A stretch of 34,302 bases of DNA from Variovorax sp. (GTDB lineage Bacteria; Pseudomonadota; Gammaproteobacteria; Burkholderiales; Burkholderiaceae_C): positions 1 to 34,302 of the forward strand of contig JAGIBP010000035.1 of the NCBI GenBank assembly GCA_017744285.1, given 5' to 3'. The first letter of the stretch is position 1, and each line of letters opens with the position of its first letter. Shown here in pieces: positions 1-8,176 of this stretch. The translations under genes were made by a program, and so were the position numbers. Below the pieces are notes generated by a model, which did no database searches, was not told the DNA's origin, and saw nothing but the letters and a program-made list of their open reading frames with translations.

Positions 1-772
1 CTTCGGCTACGCCTCGATGGTGTACGCCACCTCGTCGATCGCGATCCTGTCGTTCATCGTGTGGGCGCACCACATGTTCACCACCGGCATGCCGCTCACC
101 GGCCAGCTGTTCTTCATGTACGCGACCATGCTGATCGCGGTGCCCACGGCGGTGAAGATCTTCAACTGGATTGCCACCATGTGGCAAGGCTCGATGACCT
201 TCGAGACGCCGATGCTGTTCGCGGTCGGCTTCATCTTCGTGTTCACGATGGGCGGGTTCACCGGCCTGATCCTGGCCGTCGCGCCGATCGACACGCAGCT
301 CCAGGACACCTACTACGTCGTGGCGCATTTCCACTATGTGCTGGTCGCCGGCTCGCTCTACGCGATGTTCGCCGGCTACTACTACTGGGCGCCGAAGTGG
401 ACCGGCGTGATGTACAACGAGACGCGCGGGAAGGTCCATTTCTGGTGGTCGCTCATCTCGTTCAACATCACCTTCTTCCCGATGCACTTCCTGGGCCTGG
501 CCGGCATGCCGCGGCGCTACGCCGACTATCCGATGCAGTTCGCCGATTTCAACGCGATCGCCTCGGTCGGTGCCTTTGCCTTCGGCCTGGCGCAGGTCTA
601 CTTCTTCCTCTTCGTCGTGCTGCCCACCATGCGGGGCAAGGGCGAGAAGGCGCCGCAGAAGCCGTGGGAAGCCGCCGAAGGCCTCGAATGGGAAGTGCCT
701 TCGCCGGCGCCTTTCCACACTTTCGAGAACCCGCCCAAGCTCGATGCCACCGCCACCAAGGTGATCGGCTGA
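1..772 (+). CDS. ctaD: Cytochrome c oxidase subunit I, C-terminal part (5' end outside window)
   Basis: Catalytic heme-copper subunit of an aa3-type terminal oxidase in the inner membrane, which reduces O2 with electrons from cytochrome c and pumps protons. The reading frame is open from base 2 and only the last ~256 residues are present. Visible family marks are the HHMFTTGMP stretch near the start and the VAHFHYVLV segment (around base 330), whose two His are the heme a3 and heme a ligands in this family. Several hydrophobic helices follow, then a short Pro-rich cytoplasmic tail ending in TGA. The CuB-ligand HPEVY region lies upstream of the window. It heads a cluster of oxidase assembly genes. 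Confidence 0.97.
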   Translation, partial: FGYASMVYATSSIAILSFIVWAHHMFTTGMPLTGQLFFMYATMLIAVPTAVKIFNWIATMWQGSMTFETPMLFAVGFIFVFTMGGFTGLILAVAPIDTQLQDTYYVVAHFHYVLVAGSLYAMFAGYYYWAPKWTGVMYNETRGKVHFWWSLISFNITFFPMHFLGLAGMPRRYADYPMQFADFNAIASVGAFAFGLAQVYFFLFVVLPTMRGKGEKAPQKPWEAAEGLEWEVPSPAPFHTFENPPKLDATATKVIG

Positions 773-786
773 AGCACGCTCTCGCC

Positions 787-897
787 ATGACGCCCGAACA
801 AAAGAGGAACAACCGCCGCCTGGGGCTCACGCTGGCCTCCATCGCGCTGCTGTTCTTCATCGGCTTCATCGTCCGCATGGTCTGGATCGGCCACTAG
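787..897 (+). CDS. Small (36 aa) cytochrome oxidase assembly-type membrane protein
   Basis: A 36-residue protein starting MTPEQKRNNRRLGL: a short basic cytoplasmic N-terminus, one hydrophobic helix at about residues 13-32, and a short WIGH tail. It sits 14 bases after ctaD and 8 bases before ctaG, in the same direction. Very small proteins in exactly this position are annotated in Burkholderiales as 'cytochrome oxidase small assembly protein'. The orientation (basic N-terminus inside) and the location support a role in oxidase assembly, but the sequence shows no catalytic or metal-binding residues. The ATG at 787 is the only sensible start; the gene is easily missed because of its length. Confidence 0.8.
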   Translation: MTPEQKRNNRRLGLTLASIALLFFIGFIVRMVWIGH

Positions 898-905
898 GAG
901 CGGCG

Positions 906-1535
906 ATGGGAATCGGCCAGCGCATCCGTCGGGAAAACGTCCGCATGGTCGGCAAGCTCGCCGTTGTGGCGGCCGGCATGTTCGCCTTCGGTTATGCGCT
1001 CGTGCCCATGTACCGCGCGATCTGCGAGATGACCGGCATCAACATCCTCGCGCGCTCGGAGCTCGAGGTGCCGGGCGGGCCGTCCACCGGCAAGACGGTG
1101 CGCCTGCCCGAGAACACCCAGGTGGACACGAGCCGGACCATCACGGTCGAGTTCGACGCGAACGTGCGCGGCCTGTGGGATTTCAAGCCTGCGCAGCGCT
1201 CGATGCAGGTGCATCCCGGCGAACTCAACACGGTCATGTACGAGTTCCAGAACGTGCAGAACCGCCGCATGGCCGCGCAGGCGATCCCCAGCTACGCGCC
1301 GCAGCAGGCTGCGCCGTACTTCAACAAGCTCGAGTGCTTCTGCTTCAACCAGTACACCCTGGATGCGGGCGAGAAGAAGCAGTGGCCCGTGGCCTTCGTC
1401 ATCGACCCGAAGATCTCGAAGGACGTGAAGACGATCACGCTGTCGTACACCTTCTTCGAGGTCGGCGGCAAGACGCCCGCGGCACCGGTGGCCGCGAACG
1501 CCGCCAACCCGCAGCCGGCGGAGCCGCGATCATGA
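906..1535 (+). CDS. ctaG: Cytochrome c oxidase assembly protein CtaG/Cox11 (CuB insertion)
   Basis: Membrane-anchored periplasmic copper chaperone that delivers copper to the CuB site of subunit I. The 209-residue protein has an N-terminal cytoplasmic stub, one TM helix at about residues 16-36, and a periplasmic immunoglobulin-like domain carrying the conserved copper-binding CFCF motif (Cys144 and Cys146), preceded by Cys40 just after the membrane. Length and motif are typical of Cox11. It follows the small assembly protein by 8 bases and its TGA overlaps the next ATG (ATGA at 1532-1535), indicating translational coupling. The last ~20 residues are a low-complexity Ala/Pro tail. Confidence 0.96.
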   Translation: MGIGQRIRRENVRMVGKLAVVAAGMFAFGYALVPMYRAICEMTGINILARSELEVPGGPSTGKTVRLPENTQVDTSRTITVEFDANVRGLWDFKPAQRSMQVHPGELNTVMYEFQNVQNRRMAAQAIPSYAPQQAAPYFNKLECFCFNQYTLDAGEKKQWPVAFVIDPKISKDVKTITLSYTFFEVGGKTPAAPVAANAANPQPAEPRS

Positions 1536-1744
1536 CGGCACCTTCGCAGCCACCCCGCAAGGGCTCGCTGTGGCGGACCGCGAGGGCGGTCGGCTGGTCC
1601 TTCTTCGGCGTGCGCAAGAACAGCGGCTTCCAGGACGACATCGCCCGGCTCAACCCGCTGCACATCATCGTGGCCGGCATCGTGGCCGTGGCGCTTTTCG
1701 TCGGCGTGCTGATCCTGCTCGTGCGCTGGGTCGCCGCATCCTGA
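1532..1744 (+). CDS. DUF2970 family small membrane protein
   Basis: A 70-residue protein with a basic N-terminal half (residues 1-45, containing the SFFGVRKNSGFQDD segment typical of DUF2970 proteins) and a single C-terminal TM helix at about residues 46-67. Its start overlaps the ctaG stop by four bases, so it belongs to the oxidase operon. DUF2970 proteins are common between ctaG and ctaE in betaproteobacteria; the function is not known, and a role in oxidase assembly is inferred from context only. The next gene, ctaE, starts 59 bases later after a purine-rich leader. Confidence 0.85.
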   Translation: MTAPSQPPRKGSLWRTARAVGWSFFGVRKNSGFQDDIARLNPLHIIVAGIVAVALFVGVLILLVRWVAAS

Positions 1745-1803
1745 ATGTGAAGATCAACCCCACAAGAAACTGAACCCGAGAGAGAAGAAAGCCGAGACCA
1801 GAT

Positions 1804-2685
1804 ATGAGTTCAACCACGCACGGCACTACGCCCTATTACTTCGTGCCCGGACCATCGGCCTACCCGGTGATGTCCGCGATCGGTCTTCTTTTCGTGATCC
1901 TGGGCGCCGCCCAATGGATCAACGGCCATCAATGGGGCGCGTGGTCGCTGCTGCTGGGCATGGTCGTGTGGCTCGGCACGCTGTTCAACTGGTTCCGCGC
2001 GGCCATCGGCGAGAGCGAGAGCGGACAGTACGGCCACAAGGTCGACCTGTCGTACCGCTGGAGCATGAGCTGGTTCATCTTCTCCGAGGTGATGTTCTTC
2101 GGCGCGTTCTTCACCGCGCTGTGGTGGGCGCGCACCCATGCGCTGCCGGCGCTCGGCAGCCTGGACAACGCGATCCTCTGGCCCGACTTCAAGGCCGTGT
2201 GGCCCACCGTCGTTCCCGGTGCGACGGGTTCGCCGGCCGACATCGTCGAGCCGTTCCAGACCGTGGGCCCCTTCTGGCTGCCGACGATCAATACCGCCCT
2301 GCTGCTGAGCTCGGGCGTAACGCTCACGATCGCGCACCACGCGCTGCGTGCCGGCCATCGCGCCCAGACCGTGCGGTTCATGTGGGTCACGGTGCTGCTG
2401 GGCCTGATCTTCCTTTGCGTGCAGGGCTACGAGTACCACCATCTCTACACCGAGCTGAACCTCAAGCTCAGCTCCGGCACCTATGGCTCGACGTTCTTCA
2501 TGCTGACCGGCTTCCACGGCCTGCATGTGTTCATCGGCATGCTGATGCTGTTCTTCATCACGCTGCGGCTGCGTGCCGGCCACTTCACGCCGGAGCGTCA
2601 CTTCGGCTTCGAAGGCGCGGCCTGGTACTGGCACTTCGTCGACGTGGTGTGGCTCGGCCTCTACTTCTTTGTCTACTGGCTTTGA
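1804..2685 (+). CDS. ctaE: Cytochrome c oxidase subunit III
   Basis: Integral membrane subunit III of the aa3 oxidase, which stabilises the catalytic core and helps proton uptake. The 293-residue protein opens with HGTTPYYFVPGPSAYP, typical of subunit III, and shows seven hydrophobic helices. Conserved segments include FSEVMFFGAFFTALWW (around residue 95), the GYEYHH stretch, TGFHGLHVFIG, and the final WYWHFVDVVWLGLYFFVYWL, all signature COX3 regions. A purine-rich sequence (GAGAGAAGAAAG) precedes the ATG. The gene ends 19 bases before a strong hairpin terminator, closing the first transcription unit of the cluster. Confidence 0.98.
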   Translation: MSSTTHGTTPYYFVPGPSAYPVMSAIGLLFVILGAAQWINGHQWGAWSLLLGMVVWLGTLFNWFRAAIGESESGQYGHKVDLSYRWSMSWFIFSEVMFFGAFFTALWWARTHALPALGSLDNAILWPDFKAVWPTVVPGATGSPADIVEPFQTVGPFWLPTINTALLLSSGVTLTIAHHALRAGHRAQTVRFMWVTVLLGLIFLCVQGYEYHHLYTELNLKLSSGTYGSTFFMLTGFHGLHVFIGMLMLFFITLRLRAGHFTPERHFGFEGAAWYWHFVDVVWLGLYFFVYWL

Positions 2686-2704
2686 ACCTCATCGACGGCA
2701 CAAC

Positions 2705-2730
2705 AAAAAAGCGCCGCAAGGCGCTTTTTT
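2705..2730. terminator. Perfect A-tract/T-tract hairpin, bidirectional terminator
   Basis: An 11-bp perfect inverted repeat (AAAAAAGCGCC, loop GCAA, GGCGCTTTTTT). It has a GC core, a GNRA-type GCAA tetraloop and six T on either strand, so it can end ctaE transcription on the plus strand and the convergent twin-transmembrane gene on the minus strand. Confidence 0.93.
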
Positions 2731-2762
2731 CATGGTTCTCGCGCAACGGGCGCAGTGGCGAT

Positions 2763-2984
2763 CTATTTGCCCACCGGCAGGCCCCCTGGCTGGATGTATC
2801 CGAGTTTCCAGGCCACCAGGATGCACAGGAACAAAACCACCGACAGTGCAATCCGAACCGTCAGCGCGCGCACCATGCCGCCGCTCTTCGCCCGGCCGTT
2901 TCTCCCGTCCTTCAGCATGAAGAACAGCGCGAACCCGAGGCTCGCCAGGATGCCCGCGAAGGCGAGGGCGACAAAGTACTTCAT
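2763..2984 (-). CDS. Twin-transmembrane protein (DUF2909-like)
   Basis: A 73-residue protein starting MKYFVALAFAGILASLG: two hydrophobic helices (about residues 2-23 and 42-62) joined by a basic loop (KDGRNGRAKSGG) and a short polar tail. This matches the DUF2909 'twin transmembrane' proteins often found beside oxidase genes in Burkholderiales; the function is unknown, though the location suggests a link to the oxidase. I chose the ATG at 2984 because a GATAAT box on the minus strand (2997-2992) ends seven bases upstream and overlaps the alternative ATG at 2993, which would add MRF. No Shine-Dalgarno sequence is visible for either start. It is divergent from the SURF1 gene. Confidence 0.82.
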   Translation of the reverse strand: MKYFVALAFAGILASLGFALFFMLKDGRNGRAKSGGMVRALTVRIALSVVLFLCILVAWKLGYIQPGGLPVGK

Positions 2985-3020
2985 GAATCGCATTATCGGC
3001 CGCAGCGGCGGCCCCATGGT

Positions 3021-3815
3021 TTGAACACTGATATCCCCACCACTGGACCTGCGCGGCGCCGCGGCCGCTTCTGGCTCGTCACTGTCGTGGCTGTCATCGC
3101 CGTCGCTGCCACCGCGTCGCTCGGCCGATGGCAGCTCTCGCGCGCCGCGCAGAAGGAGGCGCTGCAGGCCGAGATCGAAGCGCAGAAGGCCCAGCCGCCG
3201 CTCGAGCAGCAAGACTTCCTGGCGCAGGCGGACGCGTCGGCTTCGCTGCACCGGCCGGTTCGTCTGCGCGGGCTCTGGCTGCAACCGCACACGGTGTATC
3301 TCGACAACCGGCAGATGCACGGCATTCCCGGCTTCTACGTGCTGACGCCGTTCGCGATCGAAGGCTCGGAGCAGACGGTGATGGTCCAGAGGGGCTGGAT
3401 CCAGCGCAACTTCAACGACCGGACTCAGCTGCAGCCGGTGGTGACGCCCGCAGGGCTGGTGGAGATCACGGCGCGGATCGCGCCGCCGCCTTCGCATCTG
3501 CTGGAGCTCGGCAAGGAAGCGGGTGGCGCGCCAATGCCTGGCGGCGCGGGGTCTTCCCCCATCCGGCAGAATCTCGACCTGGGCGCCTATCGGACCGAGA
3601 CCGGGTTGCCGCTGCGGGTCGACATCTCCCTGCAGCAAACCGGCGAGGCGTCCGAGGGCCTTCAGCGCGACTGGCCGGCGCCTGCGCTGGGCGTCGAAAA
3701 GCACTACGGCTATGCGTTCCAGTGGTTCGGATTGTCCGCGCTCGTGATCATTCTCTATGTCTGGTTCCAACTCATCGCCCCCTACCGTCGCGCACGCCGT
3801 CCAAGCCGTGGCTGA
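3021..3815 (+). CDS. SURF1 family cytochrome oxidase biogenesis protein
   Basis: Inner-membrane assembly factor thought to help place heme a in subunit I. The 264-residue product has the SURF1 layout: a TM helix at about residues 14-33, followed at once by the conserved GRWQLSRAAQKE segment, a large periplasmic domain with VYLDNRQMHGIPGFYVLTPF and VMVQRGWIQRN, and a C-terminal TM helix ending near the HYGYAFQWFGLSALVIILYVWF segment. No in-frame ATG exists before the first TM helix, so the start is most likely the TTG at 3021; an out-of-frame ATG lies at 3016. The 3' end overlaps the next gene. It is divergent from the twin-transmembrane gene across a 36-base gap. Confidence 0.93.
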   Translation: MNTDIPTTGPARRRGRFWLVTVVAVIAVAATASLGRWQLSRAAQKEALQAEIEAQKAQPPLEQQDFLAQADASASLHRPVRLRGLWLQPHTVYLDNRQMHGIPGFYVLTPFAIEGSEQTVMVQRGWIQRNFNDRTQLQPVVTPAGLVEITARIAPPPSHLLELGKEAGGAPMPGGAGSSPIRQNLDLGAYRTETGLPLRVDISLQQTGEASEGLQRDWPAPALGVEKHYGYAFQWFGLSALVIILYVWFQLIAPYRRARRPSRG

Positions 3816-4482
3816 CGAGCCGCTGGCCCTCACGGTGCACTCGATGCCGTCGCCGCGCCAGGCGCTCACGGGCGCCGAAGCACGGCGAACGGTGCTCGGC
3901 CGCTGGAAGATGGTGCTGGTCCTGCTGTGCTGCGCCGCGCCGGTGATCGCCTCGTACTTCACGTACTACGTGATCCGGCCCGAGGGCCGCAGTGTCTACG
4001 GCGATCTGATCGACCCGCAACGCCCGATGCCGTCTCTGGCTGCGACGGCGCCCGACGGCGCGCGGATCGAGCTCTCGTCGCTGCACGGCCAGTGGCTGCT
4101 GATCGCGGTGGGTGATGCCGCATGCGATGCCGTCTGCGAGCAGCAGCTCTACCTGCAGCGCCAGCTGCGCGAAAGCCTCGGCCGCGAGAAAGATCGCCTG
4201 GACCGCGTCTGGATCATCAGCGACGCCGCGCCGCTGCCGGCGCGCCTGGAGAGCGCCCTGCACGGCGCCACGGTCGTCCGGGTGCCGGCGGCCGAGCTGT
4301 CGCGCTGGCTGGCGCCCGCGGCCGGGCAGGCGCTGTCGGACCACCTCTACCTGGTCGATCCGATGGGCAACTGGATGATGCGTTTCCCGGCCCGCATGGA
4401 TGTCGCTGGCGCGAGCCGCGCCAAGCGCGACCTCGACCGTCTCATGCGCGCTTCCGCTTCGTGGGACGAACCGGGGCGTTGA
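3808..4482 (+). CDS. Membrane-anchored SCO/thioredoxin-like protein of the oxidase cluster
   Basis: Often left as a hypothetical or transmembrane protein in related genomes. From the GTG at 3808 it has 224 residues: one TM helix (about 34-56, ending SYFTYYVIRP) and a periplasmic domain with a thioredoxin-like order. It carries CDAVC, a CxxxC motif (Cys106, Cys110), a strand VWIISD, and a distal His179 in SDHLYLVDPMGNW, which resembles the SCO HSxxxYLIDPxG region. CxxxC plus distal His is the copper-binding triad of SCO proteins, so a copper-chaperone or thiol-redox role for the oxidase is inferred. The start is uncertain: ATG 3757 would overlap SURF1 by 59 bases, and ATG 3844 would shorten the protein. 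It lies between SURF1 and ctaA. Confidence 0.78.
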   Translation: MADEPLALTVHSMPSPRQALTGAEARRTVLGRWKMVLVLLCCAAPVIASYFTYYVIRPEGRSVYGDLIDPQRPMPSLAATAPDGARIELSSLHGQWLLIAVGDAACDAVCEQQLYLQRQLRESLGREKDRLDRVWIISDAAPLPARLESALHGATVVRVPAAELSRWLAPAAGQALSDHLYLVDPMGNWMMRFPARMDVAGASRAKRDLDRLMRASASWDEPGR

Positions 4483-4489
4483 TCGGGCC

Positions 4490-5671
4490 ATGGACACCGC
4501 ATCGCTCTACGACCTCACGCCGATCGCCTGGCTGCTCGCGGTGGGTGTGCTGCTCGCGCTCGGGCCGCTCGTCTGGGTGTGGCGGCGCAACGCGGGCGCG
4601 GGGCCGGCGCGCCGGCTGCATGCGCTCACCGTGCTGACCTTGTTCCTGACCTTCGATCTCACCCTCTTCGGCGCCTTCACCCGGCTGACGGACTCCGGCC
4701 TCGGCTGCCCCGACTGGCCGGGCTGCTACGGCAATGCGAGCCCGGTCGGCGCCCGCCACGAGATCGCGATGGCGCAGGCCGCGCAGCCGACAGGTCCGGT
4801 CACGCACGGCAAGGCCTGGGTGGAGATGATCCACCGCTACCTGGCCACCGGCGTGGGTGCCCTGATCCTGGCGCTGGCCGTGGCCACCTGGATCGCGCGG
4901 CGGCGCCAGCGGGCGACTGACACGGGCGCGCGACCCCTGAGCGCCTGGTGGCCCGCAGCGACGCTGGCGTGGGTCTGCCTGCAGGGCGCCTTCGGTGCGC
5001 TCACCGTGACCTGGAAGCTCTTCCCGGCCATCGTCACGATGCACCTGCTCGGCGCCCTGGTCCTGCTGGCGCTGCTCTGCATCCAGGCCGTGCGTTACCA
5101 GCAGGCGTCGATGCAGCGGGCGCCCACCGCGGTGCCTGCGGCGCTGCACAACCTGCTGGTCGCGACCACCGCCCTGCTGGTCCTGCAGGTGGCCCTCGGT
5201 GGCTGGGTCAGCACCAACTACGCCGTCCTCGCCTGCACGCAATTCCCGACCTGCCAGGACAGCTGGTGGCCGCCGATGAATTTCGCGCAGGGCTTCCAGA
5301 TCTGGCGCCACCTCGGGGAAACCGCCGACGGCGCCCCGATCGACTTTGCGGCCTTGACCGCGATTCACTATGTTCACCGACTGATGGCCTACCTTGTCTT
5401 CATCGCCATCGCGATGCTGGTTCGTTCCCTCTTGCGCGTGCCTGCGCTGCGCGCCCAGGCGCGCTGGCTCGCGGGACTGGCGCTGCTGCAGCTCGCGACC
5501 GGGCTCGGCAACGTCTTGCTGGGCTGGCCGCTCGCGGCGGCCGTGCTGCACACCGGCGGCGCAGCGGCGCTCGCCGTTGTCCTGACGTGGACCTTGTGCG
5601 AAAGCCGGCGCGAGCGCGCCGCAGTGTCGGCGGGCGCCGCCGCCCGTCGCGAAAGGATGGAGGCCGCATGA
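4490..5671 (+). CDS. ctaA: Heme A synthase (COX15/CtaA)
   Basis: Oxidises the C8 methyl of heme O to a formyl group, giving heme A for the aa3 oxidase. The 393-residue polytopic protein contains the typical [21 protein letters not shown] stretch near residue 65, EMIHRY (first heme-ligand His region), a Cys pair in the second half (ACTQFPTC), YVHRLMAY and the late LHTGGA segment, giving the His residues expected in four helices. The ATG at 4490 lies 7 bases after the SCO-like gene. The stop overlaps ctaB (ATGA at 5668-5671). It works directly after CtaB in the pathway although ctaB is the downstream gene. Confidence 0.96.
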   Translation: MDTASLYDLTPIAWLLAVGVLLALGPLVWVWRRNAGAGPARRLHALTVLTLFLTFDLTLFGAFTRLTDSGLGCPDWPGCYGNASPVGARHEIAMAQAAQPTGPVTHGKAWVEMIHRYLATGVGALILALAVATWIARRRQRATDTGARPLSAWWPAATLAWVCLQGAFGALTVTWKLFPAIVTMHLLGALVLLALLCIQAVRYQQASMQRAPTAVPAALHNLLVATTALLVLQVALGGWVSTNYAVLACTQFPTCQDSWWPPMNFAQGFQIWRHLGETADGAPIDFAALTAIHYVHRLMAYLVFIAIAMLVRSLLRVPALRAQARWLAGLALLQLATGLGNVLLGWPLAAAVLHTGGAAALAVVLTWTLCESRRERAAVSAGAAARRERMEAA

Positions 5672-6573
5672 GCGCACCCGCGTCCGTCCACGGCTCGCAC
5701 ACCGCCAGCGTGCTGCGGCAGTTCTATGCGCTGACCAAACCGCGCGTGGTGCAGCTGATCGTCTTCTGTGCGCTCATCGGCATGGTGCTCGCGGTGCCGG
5801 GCGTGCCCGGGCTGGCCGAGGTGCAGCAGGCGCTCCTGGCCTGCATCGGGATCTGGCTGGTGGCCGGTGCCGCCGCTGCGTTCAACTGCCTGGTCGAGAA
5901 GGGCATCGATGCGAAGATGAAGCGCACGGCGTGGCGGCCCACCGCGCGCGGCGAGCTCAGCGACCGCCAAGCGCTCGTCTTCTCGGTCGCCCTTTGTGCG
6001 CTGGGCTCGTCGATCCTCTGGTTTGCGGTGAACCCGCTGACGATGTGGCTGACCTTCGCGACCTTCGTCGGGTATGCGGTGATCTACACGGTGGTGCTGA
6101 AGCCGTTGACGCCCCAGAACATCGTGATCGGCGGCGCCTCCGGCGCCATGCCGCCGGTGCTGGGCTGGGCCGCGATGACGGGCGAGGTGAGCCCGGAGGC
6201 GCTGATCCTGTTCCTGATCATCTTCCTGTGGACGCCGCCGCATTTCTGGGCGCTGGCGCTCTATCGGGTCGAGGACTACCGCAAGGCGGGCCTGCCGATG
6301 CTGCCCGTGACGCACGGCAACGAGTTCACGCGGCTGCAGGTGCTGCTGTACACGCTCATCCTCTTCGCGGCCTGCCTGATGCCCTTCATCTACGGCATGA
6401 GCGGCTGGCTCTATCTCGTCGTGGCCCTCGGCGTGAGCATCGGCTTCACCGGCTACGCCTTCGCGCTGTGGCGCAACTATTCCGACGCGCTGGCCCGCAA
6501 GACCTTCCGCTTCTCGCTGATCCACCTGAGCGTGCTGTTCGCCGCGCTGCTCGTCGACCACTACCTCCGATGA
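5668..6573 (+). CDS. ctaB: Protoheme IX farnesyltransferase (heme O synthase)
   Basis: Transfers a farnesyl group to the heme B vinyl, making heme O, the substrate of CtaA. The 301-residue UbiA-superfamily protein has about nine helices. The N-terminal signature [18 protein letters not shown] is followed by the substrate-binding region [15 protein letters not shown], in which the first Asp of the usual DxxxD-type motif is replaced by Glu; I believe this is common in betaproteobacteria. The second conserved region is [16 protein letters not shown]. The start overlaps the ctaA stop, and its stop overlaps the next ATG (ATGA at 6570-6573), so ctaA, ctaB and the SCO gene form one coupled unit. Confidence 0.97.
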   Translation: MSAPASVHGSHTASVLRQFYALTKPRVVQLIVFCALIGMVLAVPGVPGLAEVQQALLACIGIWLVAGAAAAFNCLVEKGIDAKMKRTAWRPTARGELSDRQALVFSVALCALGSSILWFAVNPLTMWLTFATFVGYAVIYTVVLKPLTPQNIVIGGASGAMPPVLGWAAMTGEVSPEALILFLIIFLWTPPHFWALALYRVEDYRKAGLPMLPVTHGNEFTRLQVLLYTLILFAACLMPFIYGMSGWLYLVVALGVSIGFTGYAFALWRNYSDALARKTFRFSLIHLSVLFAALLVDHYLR

Positions 6574-7196
6574 CTTCCTCCCTCACCAAGCGGCAGGCAT
6601 TGCGCCGCATCGCCACGGCCGCCGGTTCGGCCGCCGTCGTCCTGGCGGGCCTCCCGCTCGCGGGCTGCACCGAATCCAAGCCGAGCTTCAACGCCGTCGA
6701 CATCACCGGTGCGGACTACGCCAAGGACTTCTCGCTGGCCGACGCGAACGGCCGCACGCGCACGATGGCGGACTTCAAGGGCAAGGTGGTCGTGCTCTTC
6801 TTCGGCTACGCCCAGTGCCCGGACGTCTGCCCGACCACCATGACCGAGATGGCCCAGGTGAAGCAGCAGCTCGGCAGCGATGGCGACAAGCTGCAGGTGC
6901 TGTTCATCACGGTCGATCCGGCGCGCGACACGCCCGAGGTCATGAAGGCGTACATGGGCGCCTTCGATCCTTCGTTCGTGGCGCTGATCCCGACGGTCGA
7001 ACAGCTGCCGCCGCTCGCCAAGGACTTCAAGGTCTACTACAAGAAGGTCGACGGCAAGACGCCGACGAGCTACTCGATGGACCACTCGGCCGCGAGCTTC
7101 GTCTACGACCCGCAGGGGCGGCTTCGGCTCTATGCGCGCTACGGCGCGGGGGTGCCGGCGATGGTGGCCGACATCCGGGCGCTTCTGAAGTCCTAG
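6570..7196 (+). CDS. SCO1/SenC family copper chaperone lipoprotein
   Basis: Periplasmic copper chaperone or thiol reductase for the CuA site of subunit II. The 208-residue protein has a lipoprotein signal ([14 protein letters not shown], then LPLAGC with lipid-acceptor Cys33), the [14 protein letters not shown] region with the copper-binding CxxxC (Cys83, Cys87), the [16 protein letters not shown] segment and the distal His172 in the [13 protein letters not shown] region. All three copper ligands are present. It is the last gene of the coupled ctaA-ctaB-SCO group. Its TAG lies in a CTAG palindrome that also provides the stop of the convergent M48 gene, so the two coding regions overlap by four bases with no terminator between them. 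Confidence 0.96.
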   Translation: MTSSLTKRQALRRIATAAGSAAVVLAGLPLAGCTESKPSFNAVDITGADYAKDFSLADANGRTRTMADFKGKVVVLFFGYAQCPDVCPTTMTEMAQVKQQLGSDGDKLQVLFITVDPARDTPEVMKAYMGAFDPSFVALIPTVEQLPPLAKDFKVYYKKVDGKTPTSYSMDHSAASFVYDPQGRLRLYARYGAGVPAMVADIRALLKS

Positions 7197-8161
7197 GCGG
7201 CGATCGGCCCGCGGTCGCGCCCGTAGATGCGGCGGATGCGCCGCTCCAGCGAGGGGTGCGAATCGAACCAGCGTTCGCGCTCGTCGTCCTCGCCCGCCAG
7301 CAGCATGTGCAGCACCGCGCCGTCCCACGACATGGCGCGCACCTCGCCCTGCTGGCCGAGGATCTTGCGCAGCGTGCCGCCCAGCCCCTCGCGGCTGCGG
7401 GTCCATTGCACCGCGCGCGCATCGGCCAGGAATTCGCGCTGGCGCGAGATCGCGGCCTTCAGCGCCTGCCCTGCGACCCAGCCGGCCCAGCCCAGCGCGA
7501 GGACGATGACACCGGGCAGAGCAAGCACGCGGCGGCGGCCGTTCTCGTCGGCTTCGCACATCGACAGGCCGAGGCCGAACAGCATCTCCAGTCCTGCGAC
7601 CATGCCCGCCAGGTGCATGTTCATGCGCGTGTCGCCCTCGCGCAGGTGGCTCAGTTCGTGCGCGACCAGGCCCTGCAGTTCTTCCCGGGTGAGGCGGTCG
7701 AGGGCGCCGCGCGTGACGGCGATCACGGCATCGTCCTCGCCCCAGCCGGCGGCGAAGCCGTTGATCGACTCCGCACGCGGCACGACCATCACGAACGGCG
7801 CCTTCATGCCGGCGGCGATGGTGAGTTCGTCGACCACGTTGCACAGCCGGCGCTCCCCGTCGGCGCTGTCGGGCCGCGCCTCGCGGGCGCCGGCGCGCCG
7901 CGCAAGCGCCTCTCCGCCGGCCTGCAGGTTGGACCACTCGATCCACCAGCCGCCCAGCACCTGCAGCAGCAGGACGCCCGTGTTCACGGTGAAGAAGTGG
8001 GCCGGGTAGGGCGGCACCCCGCGCCATCCCCAGAGCAGGTGCCAGATCAGGGCGAGCCCGGCGTTGACCGCCAGCCCCAGCAGCACGACCGTGCCCGCAA
8101 AGACCAGGAGCAACCGGCGCGTGCGGCGGCGCGCGTCCTCCTGACGTTCGAAGAAACGCAC
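7193..8161 (-). CDS. M48 family zinc metallopeptidase, membrane-anchored
   Basis: A 322-residue HtpX/Ste24-like protease. It has two N-terminal TM helices (about residues 18-42 and 52-75), then a catalytic domain with the HELSH zinc motif (VAHELSHLREGD), a downstream hydrophobic pair, and the REFLADARAVQ segment, whose Glu is the expected third zinc ligand (the ExxxD motif of M48). Probable role is membrane or envelope protein quality control. It follows lemA by 15 bases; lemA-M48 pairs are widespread. The HPSLERRIRRI segment near the end is also typical of M48B proteins. Confidence 0.9.
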   Translation of the reverse strand: MRFFERQEDARRRTRRLLLVFAGTVVLLGLAVNAGLALIWHLLWGWRGVPPYPAHFFTVNTGVLLLQVLGGWWIEWSNLQAGGEALARRAGAREARPDSADGERRLCNVVDELTIAAGMKAPFVMVVPRAESINGFAAGWGEDDAVIAVTRGALDRLTREELQGLVAHELSHLREGDTRMNMHLAGMVAGLEMLFGLGLSMCEADENGRRRVLALPGVIVLALGWAGWVAGQALKAAISRQREFLADARAVQWTRSREGLGGTLRKILGQQGEVRAMSWDGAVLHMLLAGEDDERERWFDSHPSLERRIRRIYGRDRGPIAA

Positions 8162-8176
8162 TGTGGAAGGCCGGTG

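Noticed and set aside
1914..3815. A 633-codon plus-strand frame running across ctaE into SURF1
   Set aside because: The first part is an out-of-frame shadow of ctaE with Arg/His-rich low-complexity translation; only the portion from 3021 is the real SURF1 gene.
2985..3962. Minus-strand extension upstream of the twin-TM protein
   Set aside because: It is antisense to SURF1 and the SCO-like gene with no homology and high-GC shadow composition.
4842..5671. Possible CRISPR, tRNA or integrase signs in the oxidase and other regions
   Set aside because: No regularly spaced repeats, cloverleaf ends or integrase motifs were seen anywhere in the window.
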